From assembly GCA_041908165.1 (NCBI GenBank), contig JAYRFV010000116.1:70318-134317 (forward strand): DNA of 64,000 bases, written 5' to 3'. The notes under the pieces are model-generated. The model searched no databases. It was not told where the DNA came from and saw only the letters and a list, made by a program, of their open reading frames with translations. This document shows, piece by piece, positions 36,349 to 44,229 of the stretch; positions within the stretch are counted from its first letter, which is position 1, and every line of letters starts with the position of its first letter. This DNA comes from JACQZU01 sp041908165 (lineage in GTDB: Bacteria > Acidobacteriota > Holophagae > Holophagales > Holophagaceae). Both the position numbers and the translations under genes were made by a program.

Positions 36349-37055
36349 GGCGCTGGGTGCTCCTCTCCCTGCTGGCGCTGCTGTTGCCGGAGGTGCCCCT
36401 GGCGCCGTTCCAAGGAGGCCTTCCACCGAGCTGGATGCACCCGCTCGGAACCGACGTCCTGGGTCGCGATGCGCTGCTTCGGCTGCTGGCCGGCACCGCC
36501 CGGAGCCTCGGCTACGCCAGCGCCTGCGCGCTCGGCGCCCTGGCGCTGGGCCTGCTGCTCGCGCTGGGCGGGCGCCGCCTGCGCGGGGCCTGCAGCGCCC
36601 TCGCCTCGGCGCCGCCCCTGCTGTGGCTGGTGCCCCTGGCCGCCGCGACCGGTGGGCTGGGCTGGATCCCCCTCGGTGGCCTGATCGCCGGGCTCCTCGC
36701 CCTGCACCTCGAGCCGGCCCTGCGGACCGGGCTCGCGCCGGTGATCAACGGCCCCGCCTGGAGCGCCGGCCGGGTGATGGGCGCCGGCCCGGTCCAGCGC
36801 CTGAGATCCTGGGCCCCCCTGCTCCTGGAACGGGCTTCGCCGCTGCTGCCCAGTGCGTGGATCGGGGCACTCTGGGCCGAGGCGACCCTCAGCGCGCTGG
36901 GGCTCGGCCCGGGGCCCGAACGGGACTCCCTCGGCCGGCTGCTGAACGAGCAGCTGCCCCGGCTGGCCACGGATCCGGCCCCCCTCGGCTGGGCGGCCTT
37001 GGGAACCGTCCTGGCGCTAGCATGGGGATCCGCCCCTGCACCGGAGGAACCATGA
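36345..37055 (+). CDS. Opp/DppC-like ABC permease
   Basis: 236 residues, about five helices. HPLGTDVLGRDALLRLLAGTARSL near the N-terminus is the OppC signature (GTDxxGRDxxSRxxxGxRxSL). The C-terminal EAA loop is degenerate, but LWAEATLSALGLG matches the family's EAxLSFLGLG. GTG start overlaps the preceding stop (GTGA). No ATPase genes (OppD/OppF) lie here, so the transporter must use ATPases encoded elsewhere or be a receptor-like relic. Confidence 0.78.
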   Translation: MRRWVLLSLLALLLPEVPLAPFQGGLPPSWMHPLGTDVLGRDALLRLLAGTARSLGYASACALGALALGLLLALGGRRLRGACSALASAPPLLWLVPLAAATGGLGWIPLGGLIAGLLALHLEPALRTGLAPVINGPAWSAGRVMGAGPVQRLRSWAPLLLERASPLLPSAWIGALWAEATLSALGLGPGPERDSLGRLLNEQLPRLATDPAPLGWAALGTVLALAWGSAPAPEEP

Positions 37056-37510
37056 CCCTCGCGAACCTGCCGACCTTCCAGCTCCTGGACGACCAGGGCG
37101 CCACCGTGACCGAACGCAGCCTCCTCGGCCGCTGGACCGTGCTCTACGCCTACCCCAAGGACAACACGCCCGGCTGCACCCAGGAAGCCTGCGACTTCCG
37201 CGACCGCTGGGAGCGCCTTCAGGCCCTGGGCGCCCAGGTCTACGGCATCTCGAAGGACAGCGTGAAGAGCCACCAGGGCTTCGTCGCCAAGCAGCAGCTC
37301 CCCTTCCGGCTGCTGTCCGATCCCGAGCTGGTGCTCCTGAAGGGGCTCGGCGCCTACGGACGGAAGGTCATGTACGGGAAGGAGATGGAGGGCATCATCC
37401 GAAGCACGTTCCTGGTCGACCCCGAGGGAAGGGTGCGGAAGTCCTGGCCCAAGGTCTCGGTGAAGGGCCACGTCCAGCAGGTTCTGGACGCCTTGGAGGC
37501 GCTCCGCTGA
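37052..37510 (+). CDS. bcp: Peroxiredoxin, BCP/PrxQ type
   Basis: 152 residues. Peroxidatic Cys42 and resolving Cys47 lie in TPGCTQEACDF, the CxxxxC arrangement of BCP/PrxQ; Lys36 in the AYPKDNTPG loop is typical. It reduces hydrogen peroxide and alkyl hydroperoxides using thioredoxin. The start overlaps the upstream permease stop (ATGA) and has GGAGG 6 bp upstream, so it is translated with the Opp-like cassette. A periplasm-targeted thioredoxin-like gene lies at 38541. Confidence 0.95.
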   Translation: MTLANLPTFQLLDDQGATVTERSLLGRWTVLYAYPKDNTPGCTQEACDFRDRWERLQALGAQVYGISKDSVKSHQGFVAKQQLPFRLLSDPELVLLKGLGAYGRKVMYGKEMEGIIRSTFLVDPEGRVRKSWPKVSVKGHVQQVLDALEALR

Positions 37511-37511
37511 T

Positions 37512-38516
37512 TCAGCCGATCGTGGCGAAGGCGTTCGCCACGGCGGGCACGTCCACCACGCTGGCCGGCGCGGCCCGCCGCCAGGTCGCCACGTCGTCCT
37601 CGGAGGGGACGACCTCACGCCAGAAATGCTCCTCCAGCTCGCGCTCGGTGAAGGCGCCGTCGTTGACCATGGCCTGCCACAGCCGCTCCGCAGCATCGAC
37701 GGCCACCCCGCCGGTCCAGTGGGCCGGCATGCCCCGGCGGTGGCGGAAGCGGGTGAGGAAGCTCTCGAAGTCCACGTTGCAGTAGTGCAGCAGCCAGCCG
37801 GCCCGCTGCCTGGGCGGCCGGCTGCCGTCCGAAGCCAGGAAGGTGTGCACGGTCCCCGGCAGCAGGTCTGCGCCGGTGCGCGCGGCCGCCTTGCCGGCGA
37901 CGTGGCCCAGGTAGTCCGTGCTCAGCCAGTGCTGATCCTGCACGGGATCGTGCATCCGCTTCGGGAACCGGTGGGCGTGGCGGAACCGGTCGCCCTCCCG
38001 GGCAAAGCGGTTCTTGAAGCGGGTGGCGCTCCGGAAGGGGGTGCCGCCCGCAGCGGTCCGCGCCGGGAGGACTTCGAGAGGCATGAACTGGACCACCTGC
38101 ACGTCCCGGCCCACCGCCCCAAGCTGCCGCCCCAGGTCCCCGGCGGCCAGCCCGGTCCAGGAGGGGCAGAGCAGCTCGTCCGGGTCGAGGGACACGATCC
38201 AGTCGCAGCCGGCCGCCAGGGCCCATTCGGTGGCGACCAGCGTGTTCAGCATCTGCCGGGCGGTCTGGTGCGTGTCGACCTTGTCGAGGAAGGCCCGGAC
38301 GACGGGATTGTCGCGGTGCCGCGCCGGGATGGCGTCGGCGCCGCTCGTCTCGGCCAGGGTCACGCCGGCCAGGTCACGGACGGATTCGCCGGTCCCATCC
38401 GTGGACCGGTCCAGGAAGACGAAGGAGCGGTCCACCCCCAGCCAGTGGTGGTAGCGCAGGTTGTCGCGGAGCAGCCGGCGCTCGTTGCGAACCGTCGTCA
38501 CCAGGGCCAGGGGCAT
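37512..38516 (-). CDS. Glycosyltransferase family 2-like protein
   Basis: 334 residues. N-terminal ALVTTVRNERRLLRDNLRYHHWLGVDRSFVFLD matches Glyco_tranf_2_4/GT92-like enzymes, and the DxD-type metal motif is VSLDPDEL (about residue 110). A His/Arg-rich C-terminal half (RFRHAHRFPKRMHDP, HYCNVDFESFL) is characteristic of this group, which decorates envelope polysaccharides. No membrane anchor is present. It converges with the peroxiredoxin gene (1 bp between stops). Confidence 0.82.
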   Translation of the reverse strand: MPLALVTTVRNERRLLRDNLRYHHWLGVDRSFVFLDRSTDGTGESVRDLAGVTLAETSGADAIPARHRDNPVVRAFLDKVDTHQTARQMLNTLVATEWALAAGCDWIVSLDPDELLCPSWTGLAAGDLGRQLGAVGRDVQVVQFMPLEVLPARTAAGGTPFRSATRFKNRFAREGDRFRHAHRFPKRMHDPVQDQHWLSTDYLGHVAGKAAARTGADLLPGTVHTFLASDGSRPPRQRAGWLLHYCNVDFESFLTRFRHRRGMPAHWTGGVAVDAAERLWQAMVNDGAFTERELEEHFWREVVPSEDDVATWRRAAPASVVDVPAVANAFATIG

Positions 38517-38540
38517 GCCAGCGCGCTCCGGCGGCTCGGG

Positions 38541-38945
38541 CTACTTGCCCGCGTTCAGCCATTTCGCGAGGTCGGCGCCGGTGCGGAAGGCCCCGACCTG
38601 GCGGCGCACCTCCTTGCCGTCCGGATCCAGGATCACCAGGGTCGGGAAGCCTTCGATCCTGAACTGCTCCTCGGTCTGCTTGCCGCCGGGCAGGTGCCCG
38701 GTCTTGCTCTGGGTCATGACCGAGGCGGGGATGTAGCCCTGCAGGGCGGCCGCGGCTTCGGGCGTGGGGAAGACGTTCTTCTTGAGGTGCTGGCAGGGGC
38801 CGCACCACTCCGCCCAGATGTCGAGGAAGACCTGCTTCCGTTCAGCCTTGGCGCGCTTGAGGGCGGCCTCCAGGCTGTGTTCCCACTTGGGTCCGCCCTG
38901 GGCGACCAGGGGGATGGCAACGAGGAGGGCGGGCAGCAGGCGCAT
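38541..38945 (-). CDS. Exported thioredoxin-fold protein (WCGPC)
   Basis: 134 residues: signal peptide MRLLPALLVAIPLVAQG, then a thioredoxin fold with Cys48-Gly-Pro-Cys51 in AEWCGPC and the cis-Pro motif GFPTLVILDPDG. It is of the thioredoxin_7/DsbD-gamma-like kind and probably acts as a periplasmic thiol reductase or cytochrome-maturation factor. It follows the glycosyltransferase start by 24 bp in the same direction and might share its transcript. Confidence 0.88.
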   Translation of the reverse strand: MRLLPALLVAIPLVAQGGPKWEHSLEAALKRAKAERKQVFLDIWAEWCGPCQHLKKNVFPTPEAAAALQGYIPASVMTQSKTGHLPGGKQTEEQFRIEGFPTLVILDPDGKEVRRQVGAFRTGADLAKWLNAGK

Positions 38946-39163
38946 CGGGGCTCCAGGCGGTGGGATCAGGGTCCAGGGAATGGGATGCCGTCCGGGTCGG
39001 GTCTGTTCCCGGATTCCAGAGCATAGCCGAGCAACCGGCTTGCGCCCGGCCGGTCCTGCCCTCCCGGATCGAAAATTCCTCGCTAACCTCCCGCGGAGGG
39101 GTGCCGTATCCCACTCGAACCGGACAGGTTGTCCACCCCCCCAAACGCTTCCGAGGAGGCTCC

Positions 39164-39535
39164 ATGCGTGCCCTAGCCCTTTCCTGCGCCCTCGTCGCGG
39201 CCCTGGCCGCTCCCCTGGCCGCCCAGGCCCCCCGCTTCATCAAGGTCGACGTGGTGTCCAAGTCCATGAAGGCCAAGCACCACGAGGACGGCCCCACCCA
39301 GGTCCACGTGCGGATGCCGATCTCGCTCGCCAAGGGCATCCTCGAATCGGTGTCGGACAAGGAGTTCGACATCCAGGGAACGCTGAACGAGGACGGCAAG
39401 GCCAAGAAGGTCCACCGGACCCAGAAGCTGAGGCTGGACCAGCTGGTGAAGCTGCTGGAATCCTCCAAGGCCGGCGACATGCTGCTGGAGGTCACCACCG
39501 ACAAGGGCGACCTGGTCAAGATCAGCGTCGAATAG
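39164..39535 (+). CDS. Small exported protein of unknown function
   Basis: 123 residues with a clear signal peptide (ALSCALVAALAAPLAAQA). The mature part is Lys/Asp-rich and predicted alpha/beta; it has HVRMPISLAKGILESVSDKEFDI and GDMLLEVTTDKGDLVKISVE, the latter suggesting two beta strands. I do not recognise a family. The start at 39164 has GAGGAGG 4 bp upstream. A strong hairpin terminator follows at once, so it is likely monocistronic and well expressed. Confidence 0.75.
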   Translation: MRALALSCALVAALAAPLAAQAPRFIKVDVVSKSMKAKHHEDGPTQVHVRMPISLAKGILESVSDKEFDIQGTLNEDGKAKKVHRTQKLRLDQLVKLLESSKAGDMLLEVTTDKGDLVKISVE

Positions 39536-39554
39536 GCCCGGCCGGGCCCGATGC

Positions 39555-39582
39555 AAAGGGGGCGCCTGCGGGCGCCCCCTTT
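39555..39582 (+). terminator. Rho-independent terminator after the small exported protein
   Basis: A 12-bp perfect stem (39555-39566 with 39571-39582) with a 4-nt loop (TGCG), starting with A-run AAA and ending TTT on the plus strand, 19 bp after the stop codon at 39535 and 18 bp before the thioesterase ATG. Confidence 0.85.
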
Positions 39583-39600
39583 CCGTGGACAATCAGGGGC

Positions 39601-40005
39601 ATGGAAACCCGCACCGAGATCCGCGTCCGCTACGCCGAGACCGATGCCATGGGCATCGTCCACCACGCCGTCTATCCGGTCTGGATGGAGCTGGGCCGCT
39701 CCGACCTGCTGCGGGCCCTCGGCCAGAGCTACGCCGAGTGGGAGGCCGCGGGGGTCCGCATGACGGTGTCTGAAATCCAGGTCAGGTACCGTGCACCGGC
39801 CCGGTACGACGAACTCCTCCAAGTCCACACCCGGGTGCAGGAGGCTGGCCGCCGCCGGATCGTCTTCGGCTACCGGATCGAGCGCGGCGGCGCGCTGCTC
39901 GCCGAGGGCACCAGCAGCCACCTGGTCTGCGGCACCGACGGCCGCGCCCGGGTCCTGCCCGACCCCTACCTGGCGCTGGTGCTCAAGGCCCTTCCGGAGG
40001 CCTGA
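39601..40005 (+). CDS. Acyl-CoA thioesterase, YbgC/4HBT family
   Basis: 134-residue hotdog-fold thioesterase. Catalytic Asp lies in RYAETDAMGIVHHAVY, the hallmark of the 4-hydroxybenzoyl-CoA/YbgC group, followed by WMELGRSDLLRALG. It hydrolyses short or medium acyl-CoA or acyl-ACP; YbgC homologues work with the Tol-Pal envelope system, but tol genes are not here. It ends 23 bp inside the convergent GAF gene. The start has a GGGGC-type weak ribosome site. Confidence 0.93.
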   Translation: METRTEIRVRYAETDAMGIVHHAVYPVWMELGRSDLLRALGQSYAEWEAAGVRMTVSEIQVRYRAPARYDELLQVHTRVQEAGRRRIVFGYRIERGGALLAEGTSSHLVCGTDGRARVLPDPYLALVLKALPEA

Positions 40006-40633
40006 CCGGCCAGGGGTAGGCGAGCGAGAAGACCGTCACCAGGGCATCCATGATGCGCCGCCGGCCCTCGGGAAAGGCGTCCCGCTGGAAGCTCTGGAAG
40101 CTGACCAGCCCGCAGGATTGCGGCTGGACGCCGAAGGGGACGCCGTACCAGCTGGACGGGATCAGGCCGCTGAGCTTCTCGGCTTCCGTGAAAATGGCCC
40201 CCGCGGCCTCGGCATCCTCCATGCTCCGGATGTAGAGCGGCTGGCCTCCTTGGATCGCCTTTCCGGTGAGGCCGGGCTGAGCGGAATAGCGGCGGGGCGG
40301 ATGGTTCCGCAGGCGGCCGCCTTCGTGGTAGAGCACGAACCGGAGCTGGTCCTCGGGAAAATCGACCATGGCCACGTAGAAACTTGCCAGGTCCATCGGG
40401 CGGAAGCAGAGGTCAAGCAGGCGCCGGGCCAGTTCGCCGCCCTCCAGCCCGGGGTTCAGGACGGCAGCGCCCCCCAGCAGCAGGGCCAGGTCGGTGTCCT
40501 GGTGCCGGACCAGTTCGTGGACCTCGGTGAGCTCCTGCCGGAGGCGCTCGTTGTCGCGGTTGAGCCGCCCCACGGTCTGCAGCAGTTCCAGCATTTCCTG
40601 TTCGCGGACGCGACCGCGGTCGAACCAGCCCAT
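39983..40633 (-). CDS. GAF-domain protein
   Basis: 216 residues. An N-terminal helix (residues 10-45, EQEMLELLQTVGRLNRDNERLRQELTEVHELV) looks like a coiled coil. The rest reads as a GAF-like sensory domain (LGGAAVLNPG..., SFYVAMVDF, LRFVLYHEGG, QPGLTGKAIQGGQPLYI, SSWYGVPFGV). There is no output domain, so it may regulate a partner by dimerisation. It overlaps the convergent thioesterase by 23 bp and is divergent from cysS (47 bp). Confidence 0.7.
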   Translation of the reverse strand: MGWFDRGRVREQEMLELLQTVGRLNRDNERLRQELTEVHELVRHQDTDLALLLGGAAVLNPGLEGGELARRLLDLCFRPMDLASFYVAMVDFPEDQLRFVLYHEGGRLRNHPPRRYSAQPGLTGKAIQGGQPLYIRSMEDAEAAGAIFTEAEKLSGLIPSSWYGVPFGVQPQSCGLVSFQSFQRDAFPEGRRRIMDALVTVFSLAYPWPVRPPEGP

Positions 40634-40680
40634 GGCCGATCACCCTTGGGAGCACCAGGAATTGGTGCTTAGCTGTAAGT

Positions 40681-42135
40681 ATGGTCGGCCTGCGGCGGAT
40701 ATCCCTTTACAACACGCTCACCCGGAAGGTGGAACCGGTGCAGCCGGTGGTGCCGGGGGAGCTGCGGTTCTACACCTGTGGGCCCACGGTCTACAATTTC
40801 GCGCACATCGGCAACCTGCGGACCTTCCTGTTCCAGGACCTGCTGAAACGGGTGTTCACGGGGTCCGGGTACCGGGTCCGCCACTGCATGAACATCACCG
40901 ATGTCGAGGACAAGATCATCCGCGACAGCCAGAAGGACCTGCCCGAGGAGGCGGACAACGCAACCCGGCACGCCGCGATGCGGGCGCTGACCGACCGCTT
41001 CACGGCAGCCTTCTTCCAGGACCTGGCTGCGGTGGGCGTGGAGGCCTCCTCCTTCACCCACCTGCCCCGCGCCACCGACTATGTGCCGCAGATGATCGAC
41101 CTGATCCGCACCCTGGAGGGACGCGGCCTGGCCTACACCCGGGAGGGGAGCGTCTACTACCGGATCGCCGGATTCCCGGGCTACGGCCGCCTCGCCCGCC
41201 TCGACCGGGAGGGCATGCAGGCGGGTGCTTCGGTGGATTCGGACGAGTACGAGCGGGAATCCGTGTCCGACTTCGTGCTGTGGAAGGCCGCCCGGCCCGG
41301 GGAGCCGAGCTGGGATTCCCCCTGGGGGCCCGGCCGGCCCGGTTGGCACATCGAGTGCTCGGCGATGGGCCTGGACCTGCTCGGCGACCGCATCGACCTG
41401 CACAGCGGCGGGGTGGACCTGGTCTTCCCCCACCACGAGAACGAGATCGCCCAGAGCGAAGGCTGCCTGGGGCATCCGTGGGTGAACCACTGGGTTCACG
41501 GCGAGTTCCTGCTGGTGGAGGGGGAGAAGATGTCCAAGTCCCTGGGCAACTTCTTTACCCTCCGGGACCTCGTGGACCGGGGCCACGAGCCGATGGCATT
41601 CCGCTACGCCATCCTCAGCAACCACTACCGGAAGCTGCTGAACTTCAGCCTCGAAGGACTGCGGGCCGCGAAGGCCTCGCTGGAGCGGGTCCGGGCTTTC
41701 CGCCGCCGGATGGAAGGCGCCGGCGAAGCGGCCGGCGGGCCCTGGAAGGAGGCCTTCGAACCGCAGCCCCGGATCGACCTTGCGCGCAAGGCGTTCTGGG
41801 CCGCCTTGGCCGACGACCTGAACACGCCGGAGGCCCTGGCCTCGCTGTTCAAGCTCATCGGCGACCTCAACGCCCTGGACGACCACGTGCCCCTGACGCG
41901 GGAAGAGCGCGATTCGGCCCTGGCCTTCCTGGACGAGGCCCAGGCGGTGTTCCTCGGCTGGCCCCGGGAGTCCGCCCAGGCCGAGGCCGAGGTCGAGGCC
42001 CTCATCGAGGCCCGCCGGCGGGCGAAGGCCGAGCGGAACTGGGCGGAGGCCGACCGCCTCCGCGACCAGGCCCAGGCCCTGGGGATCCTGCTCGAGGACC
42101 GCAAGGACGGCAGCACCGGCTGGCGGAGGGCCTGA
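40681..42135 (+). CDS. cysS: Cysteinyl-tRNA synthetase
   Basis: 484 residues, standard length. Class I motifs: HIGN at residues 42-45 and KMSKS at about 283-287. Zinc ligands are Cys33 (TCGPTVYNF), the WHIECSAM Cys and the HHENE motif, which gives cysteine specificity. It charges tRNA-Cys in the cytoplasm. The ATG at 40681 has TAAGT just before it and no strong Shine-Dalgarno; the leader is very short and the gene is divergent from the GAF gene. Confidence 0.98.
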   Translation: MVGLRRISLYNTLTRKVEPVQPVVPGELRFYTCGPTVYNFAHIGNLRTFLFQDLLKRVFTGSGYRVRHCMNITDVEDKIIRDSQKDLPEEADNATRHAAMRALTDRFTAAFFQDLAAVGVEASSFTHLPRATDYVPQMIDLIRTLEGRGLAYTREGSVYYRIAGFPGYGRLARLDREGMQAGASVDSDEYERESVSDFVLWKAARPGEPSWDSPWGPGRPGWHIECSAMGLDLLGDRIDLHSGGVDLVFPHHENEIAQSEGCLGHPWVNHWVHGEFLLVEGEKMSKSLGNFFTLRDLVDRGHEPMAFRYAILSNHYRKLLNFSLEGLRAAKASLERVRAFRRRMEGAGEAAGGPWKEAFEPQPRIDLARKAFWAALADDLNTPEALASLFKLIGDLNALDDHVPLTREERDSALAFLDEAQAVFLGWPRESAQAEAEVEALIEARRRAKAERNWAEADRLRDQAQALGILLEDRKDGSTGWRRA

Positions 42136-42194
42136 GTAGGCTGGCCCGGACCTTTCCTGCCATCCTGGTTGTCAACCCTTTAGAAGGAGCCGAC

Positions 42195-42653
42195 ATGGCC
42201 GATGCGAAGAAGGTCGTCCTCTGGATCGCCGGGGGCTGCGGGGTCCTGGTCCTGCTGGCGGGCGGAACCTGCGTGGGCCTGGGCTACTACGCCAAGTCCA
42301 AGGTCGAGTCCAAGCTCGCCGAGACCAACCCGAACCTGGCCGAGCAGTTCCGCAAGGGCGGCCTGACCGGGGCGATGAAGGGAGGCGCCGGCCAGATGGT
42401 CGCCACCGGCGTCGCCATGTACGGGGGCACCGTGATGGCGATGGTGCTCCCCCCGGCGGAACAGAAGTCCTACAACGAAACCCTGGAAAAGCTGGTCAAG
42501 ATCGGCCCCGCGCTGACCGAGACCGAAATCCAGGACCTGAGCAAGGCCCTGGAACGCACCCAGGCCGCCCACAAGAAGGACAACAGCCTGCCGACGGCCG
42601 ACGAGGCCCGGGCCTTCTTCGCCGAGGTCAAGACCATCGTCGACCGGCATTGA
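42195..42653 (+). CDS. Small membrane-anchored protein of unknown function
   Basis: 152 residues: one N-terminal transmembrane helix (VVLWIAGGCGVLVLLAGGTCVGLGYYA, about 7-33), then a soluble helical part, with the end (TADEARAFFAEVKTIVDRH) helical. A Gly-rich middle segment (GGAGQMVATGVAMYGGTVMAMVL) may re-enter the membrane. No family is recognised. The ribosome site AAGGAG is 7 bp before ATG 42195. It is co-directional with cysS (60-bp gap) and convergent with mscL. Confidence 0.75.
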   Translation: MADAKKVVLWIAGGCGVLVLLAGGTCVGLGYYAKSKVESKLAETNPNLAEQFRKGGLTGAMKGGAGQMVATGVAMYGGTVMAMVLPPAEQKSYNETLEKLVKIGPALTETEIQDLSKALERTQAAHKKDNSLPTADEARAFFAEVKTIVDRH

Positions 42654-42683
42654 CCGCGACGCCGGCCGGCCGCCGGGTTCGTC

Positions 42684-43079
42684 CTAGGCCAGTTCGCTCG
42701 TGCAGTGCTTGCAGCGCCTGGCCGCTGCAGGCACGGGCTCGAGGCACTGCGGGCAGTCCTTCGTGGCCGGTGCGGCCGGCGCTTCCTCCTCCTTCTTCCG
42801 GGACAGCGCGCTGAGCCCCTTCACCAGCACCAGGAACACCACCAGGGCGATGATGAGGAAGTCCACCGTCGCGCCCAGCACCTTGCCGATCTGCAGCTTG
42901 CCCACCGCCCAGGTCTGCCAGTCGCCCTTGGGCAGGACGTAGCCGACCATCGGCATCACCAATCCCTCGACGAAGGCCGACACGATCTTGCCGAAGGCCC
43001 CGCCGATGACCACGGCGATGGCCAGATCGACCACGTTGCCCTTCATGATGAAGGCCTTGAACTCGTCCTTGATGGCCAT
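42684..43079 (-). CDS. mscL: Large-conductance mechanosensitive channel with zinc-ribbon tail
   Basis: 131 residues: the canonical MscL FKAFIMKGNVVDLAIAVVIGGAFGKIVSAFVEGLVMPMVG pore helix, TM2 FLIIALVVFLVLV, then a KKEEEAPAAP linker and a C-terminal four-Cys zinc ribbon (CPQC ... CKHC). It releases solutes during hypo-osmotic shock. The zinc-ribbon tail is known in many MscL proteins from other bacteria; its role is not established. Start ATG 43079. Confidence 0.97.
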   Translation of the reverse strand: MAIKDEFKAFIMKGNVVDLAIAVVIGGAFGKIVSAFVEGLVMPMVGYVLPKGDWQTWAVGKLQIGKVLGATVDFLIIALVVFLVLVKGLSALSRKKEEEAPAAPATKDCPQCLEPVPAAARRCKHCTSELA

Positions 43080-43128
43080 GGGGCCTCCTGTGCGGGATGT
43101 TCCACCATCCAACGGGGCGGCTCCGCGA

Positions 43129-44112
43129 TCAACCCCCCAGGATGTGCGCCGCGACCCGCTCGGGTTCCAGTTCCTCCAGACACTGTCTGCGCTGGCATCC
43201 GCGTTCGCGGCAGGGCGAGCAGGCCAGTCCGGTCCGCAGCACCTCGCCGCTGCCCTCCGGCAACCCCGCGACCAGCGGGTCCGAGGGCCCGTACAGGGCC
43301 AGCGCCCGGACCCCCAGGACCACGGCGAGGTGCAGCAGGCCGGTGTCGGGCGCCACCACCCGGTCCCCCTGGCGGATGGCGCCGGCAAGGTGCCACCACT
43401 CCAGTTCCGGAAAGGCCGGCACCCCGGTTTCCGTCGCCAGCCAGGACCGAAGGTCGCGCTCCTCCGGCCCCAGGGACCAGCGCAGCTCGGCCTTCCCCTT
43501 CAGGAGGCGCGCGAGGGCAACCCAGTGCCGTACCGGCCAGCGCTTGATGGCTCCCCGCCGCGAGGCCCCGGGAACCAGGACCACGCGCGGCAGGCCGGAT
43601 CTCGTCCAGAGGCCTTCGGGCTCCGGCAGCGCCACATCCTGCAGGGCCGGCCTGAACCGGCCCAGGCCGGCGACACCCCGGTCCCGTCCGAACGCCTCGA
43701 CCAGGCCCAGCGCCTGGTCGTAGCGGGTCTGGCGACGGTACGGCAGCGGGCGGTTCTGCAGACGGCCGGCGCCTTCCTTGGTGACCCCGTCGCCCCAGCG
43801 CTCACCGATCCCGGCCTTCCAGGGGATGAAGGCGGCCTTCAGGATGCCGTGGAAATCCAGGCTGGCTTCCGCCTGGTGGATGGCCTCGGCCGCCCGCCCC
43901 CATTCCCGCCACGCGCCGAACGGCCGGGACAGCGCCCGGCGATCCACCCGCACCGGCTCGAGCCAGGGGAAGGGCGCCAGAAGGAACGCGTGGCGGTCCT
44001 CCACCACGGCCTGCAGCCTCGCCTCCGGGAAGGCTTCGTGGAGGTTCCGCCACGCCGGCAGGACGCGGAGGATGTCGCCCAGGGCGGACAGCCGGAGCAG
44101 CGCGAGGTGCAT
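43129..44112 (-). CDS. ADP-heptose--LPS heptosyltransferase family (GT9), second copy
   Basis: 327-residue GT9 enzyme with LRLSALGDILRVLPAWRNL (acceptor motif), VLVPGASRRGAIKRWPVRHWVAL, the nucleotide-sugar site VAPDTGLLHLAVVLGVRALALYGPSDP, and a Cys-rich C-terminus (CSPCRERGCQRRQCL). It is close to WaaC/WaaF in size and order of motifs. It adds heptose during LPS core synthesis, using the product of HldD (8715). It is not in an operon with the other GT genes. Confidence 0.93.
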   Translation of the reverse strand: MHLALLRLSALGDILRVLPAWRNLHEAFPEARLQAVVEDRHAFLLAPFPWLEPVRVDRRALSRPFGAWREWGRAAEAIHQAEASLDFHGILKAAFIPWKAGIGERWGDGVTKEGAGRLQNRPLPYRRQTRYDQALGLVEAFGRDRGVAGLGRFRPALQDVALPEPEGLWTRSGLPRVVLVPGASRRGAIKRWPVRHWVALARLLKGKAELRWSLGPEERDLRSWLATETGVPAFPELEWWHLAGAIRQGDRVVAPDTGLLHLAVVLGVRALALYGPSDPLVAGLPEGSGEVLRTGLACSPCRERGCQRRQCLEELEPERVAAHILGG

Positions 44113-44171
44113 GCCCCACTATCGCACGGGCGGCGTGGCGTCCCGCCGCGGGGATATTGTGACGCAGCCCC

Positions 44172-44200
44172 TTGGTGGGTGGAGGTGATTGTCCGACAAT
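44172..44200 (+). promoter_or_regulatory. Predicted promoter of the first paralogue (44230)
   Basis: TTGGTG (44172-44177), 17-bp spacer, GACAAT (44195-44200), followed by CCAGGTTCCGC. The same layout recurs before the second paralogue. Confidence 0.55.
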
Positions 44201-44229
44201 CCAGGTTCCGCCTCGTCCAGGAGTGGCCC

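Noticed and set aside
35716..37055. Pseudogenes for the two permeases
   Set aside because: Both frames are uninterrupted, overlap neighbours by GTGA and keep the C-terminal family motifs, so they are called as real although short.
42684..43079. Zinc-ribbon tail of MscL as a novel fusion
   Set aside because: MscL proteins with a C-terminal four-Cys ribbon occur in many bacteria, so this is a known variant.
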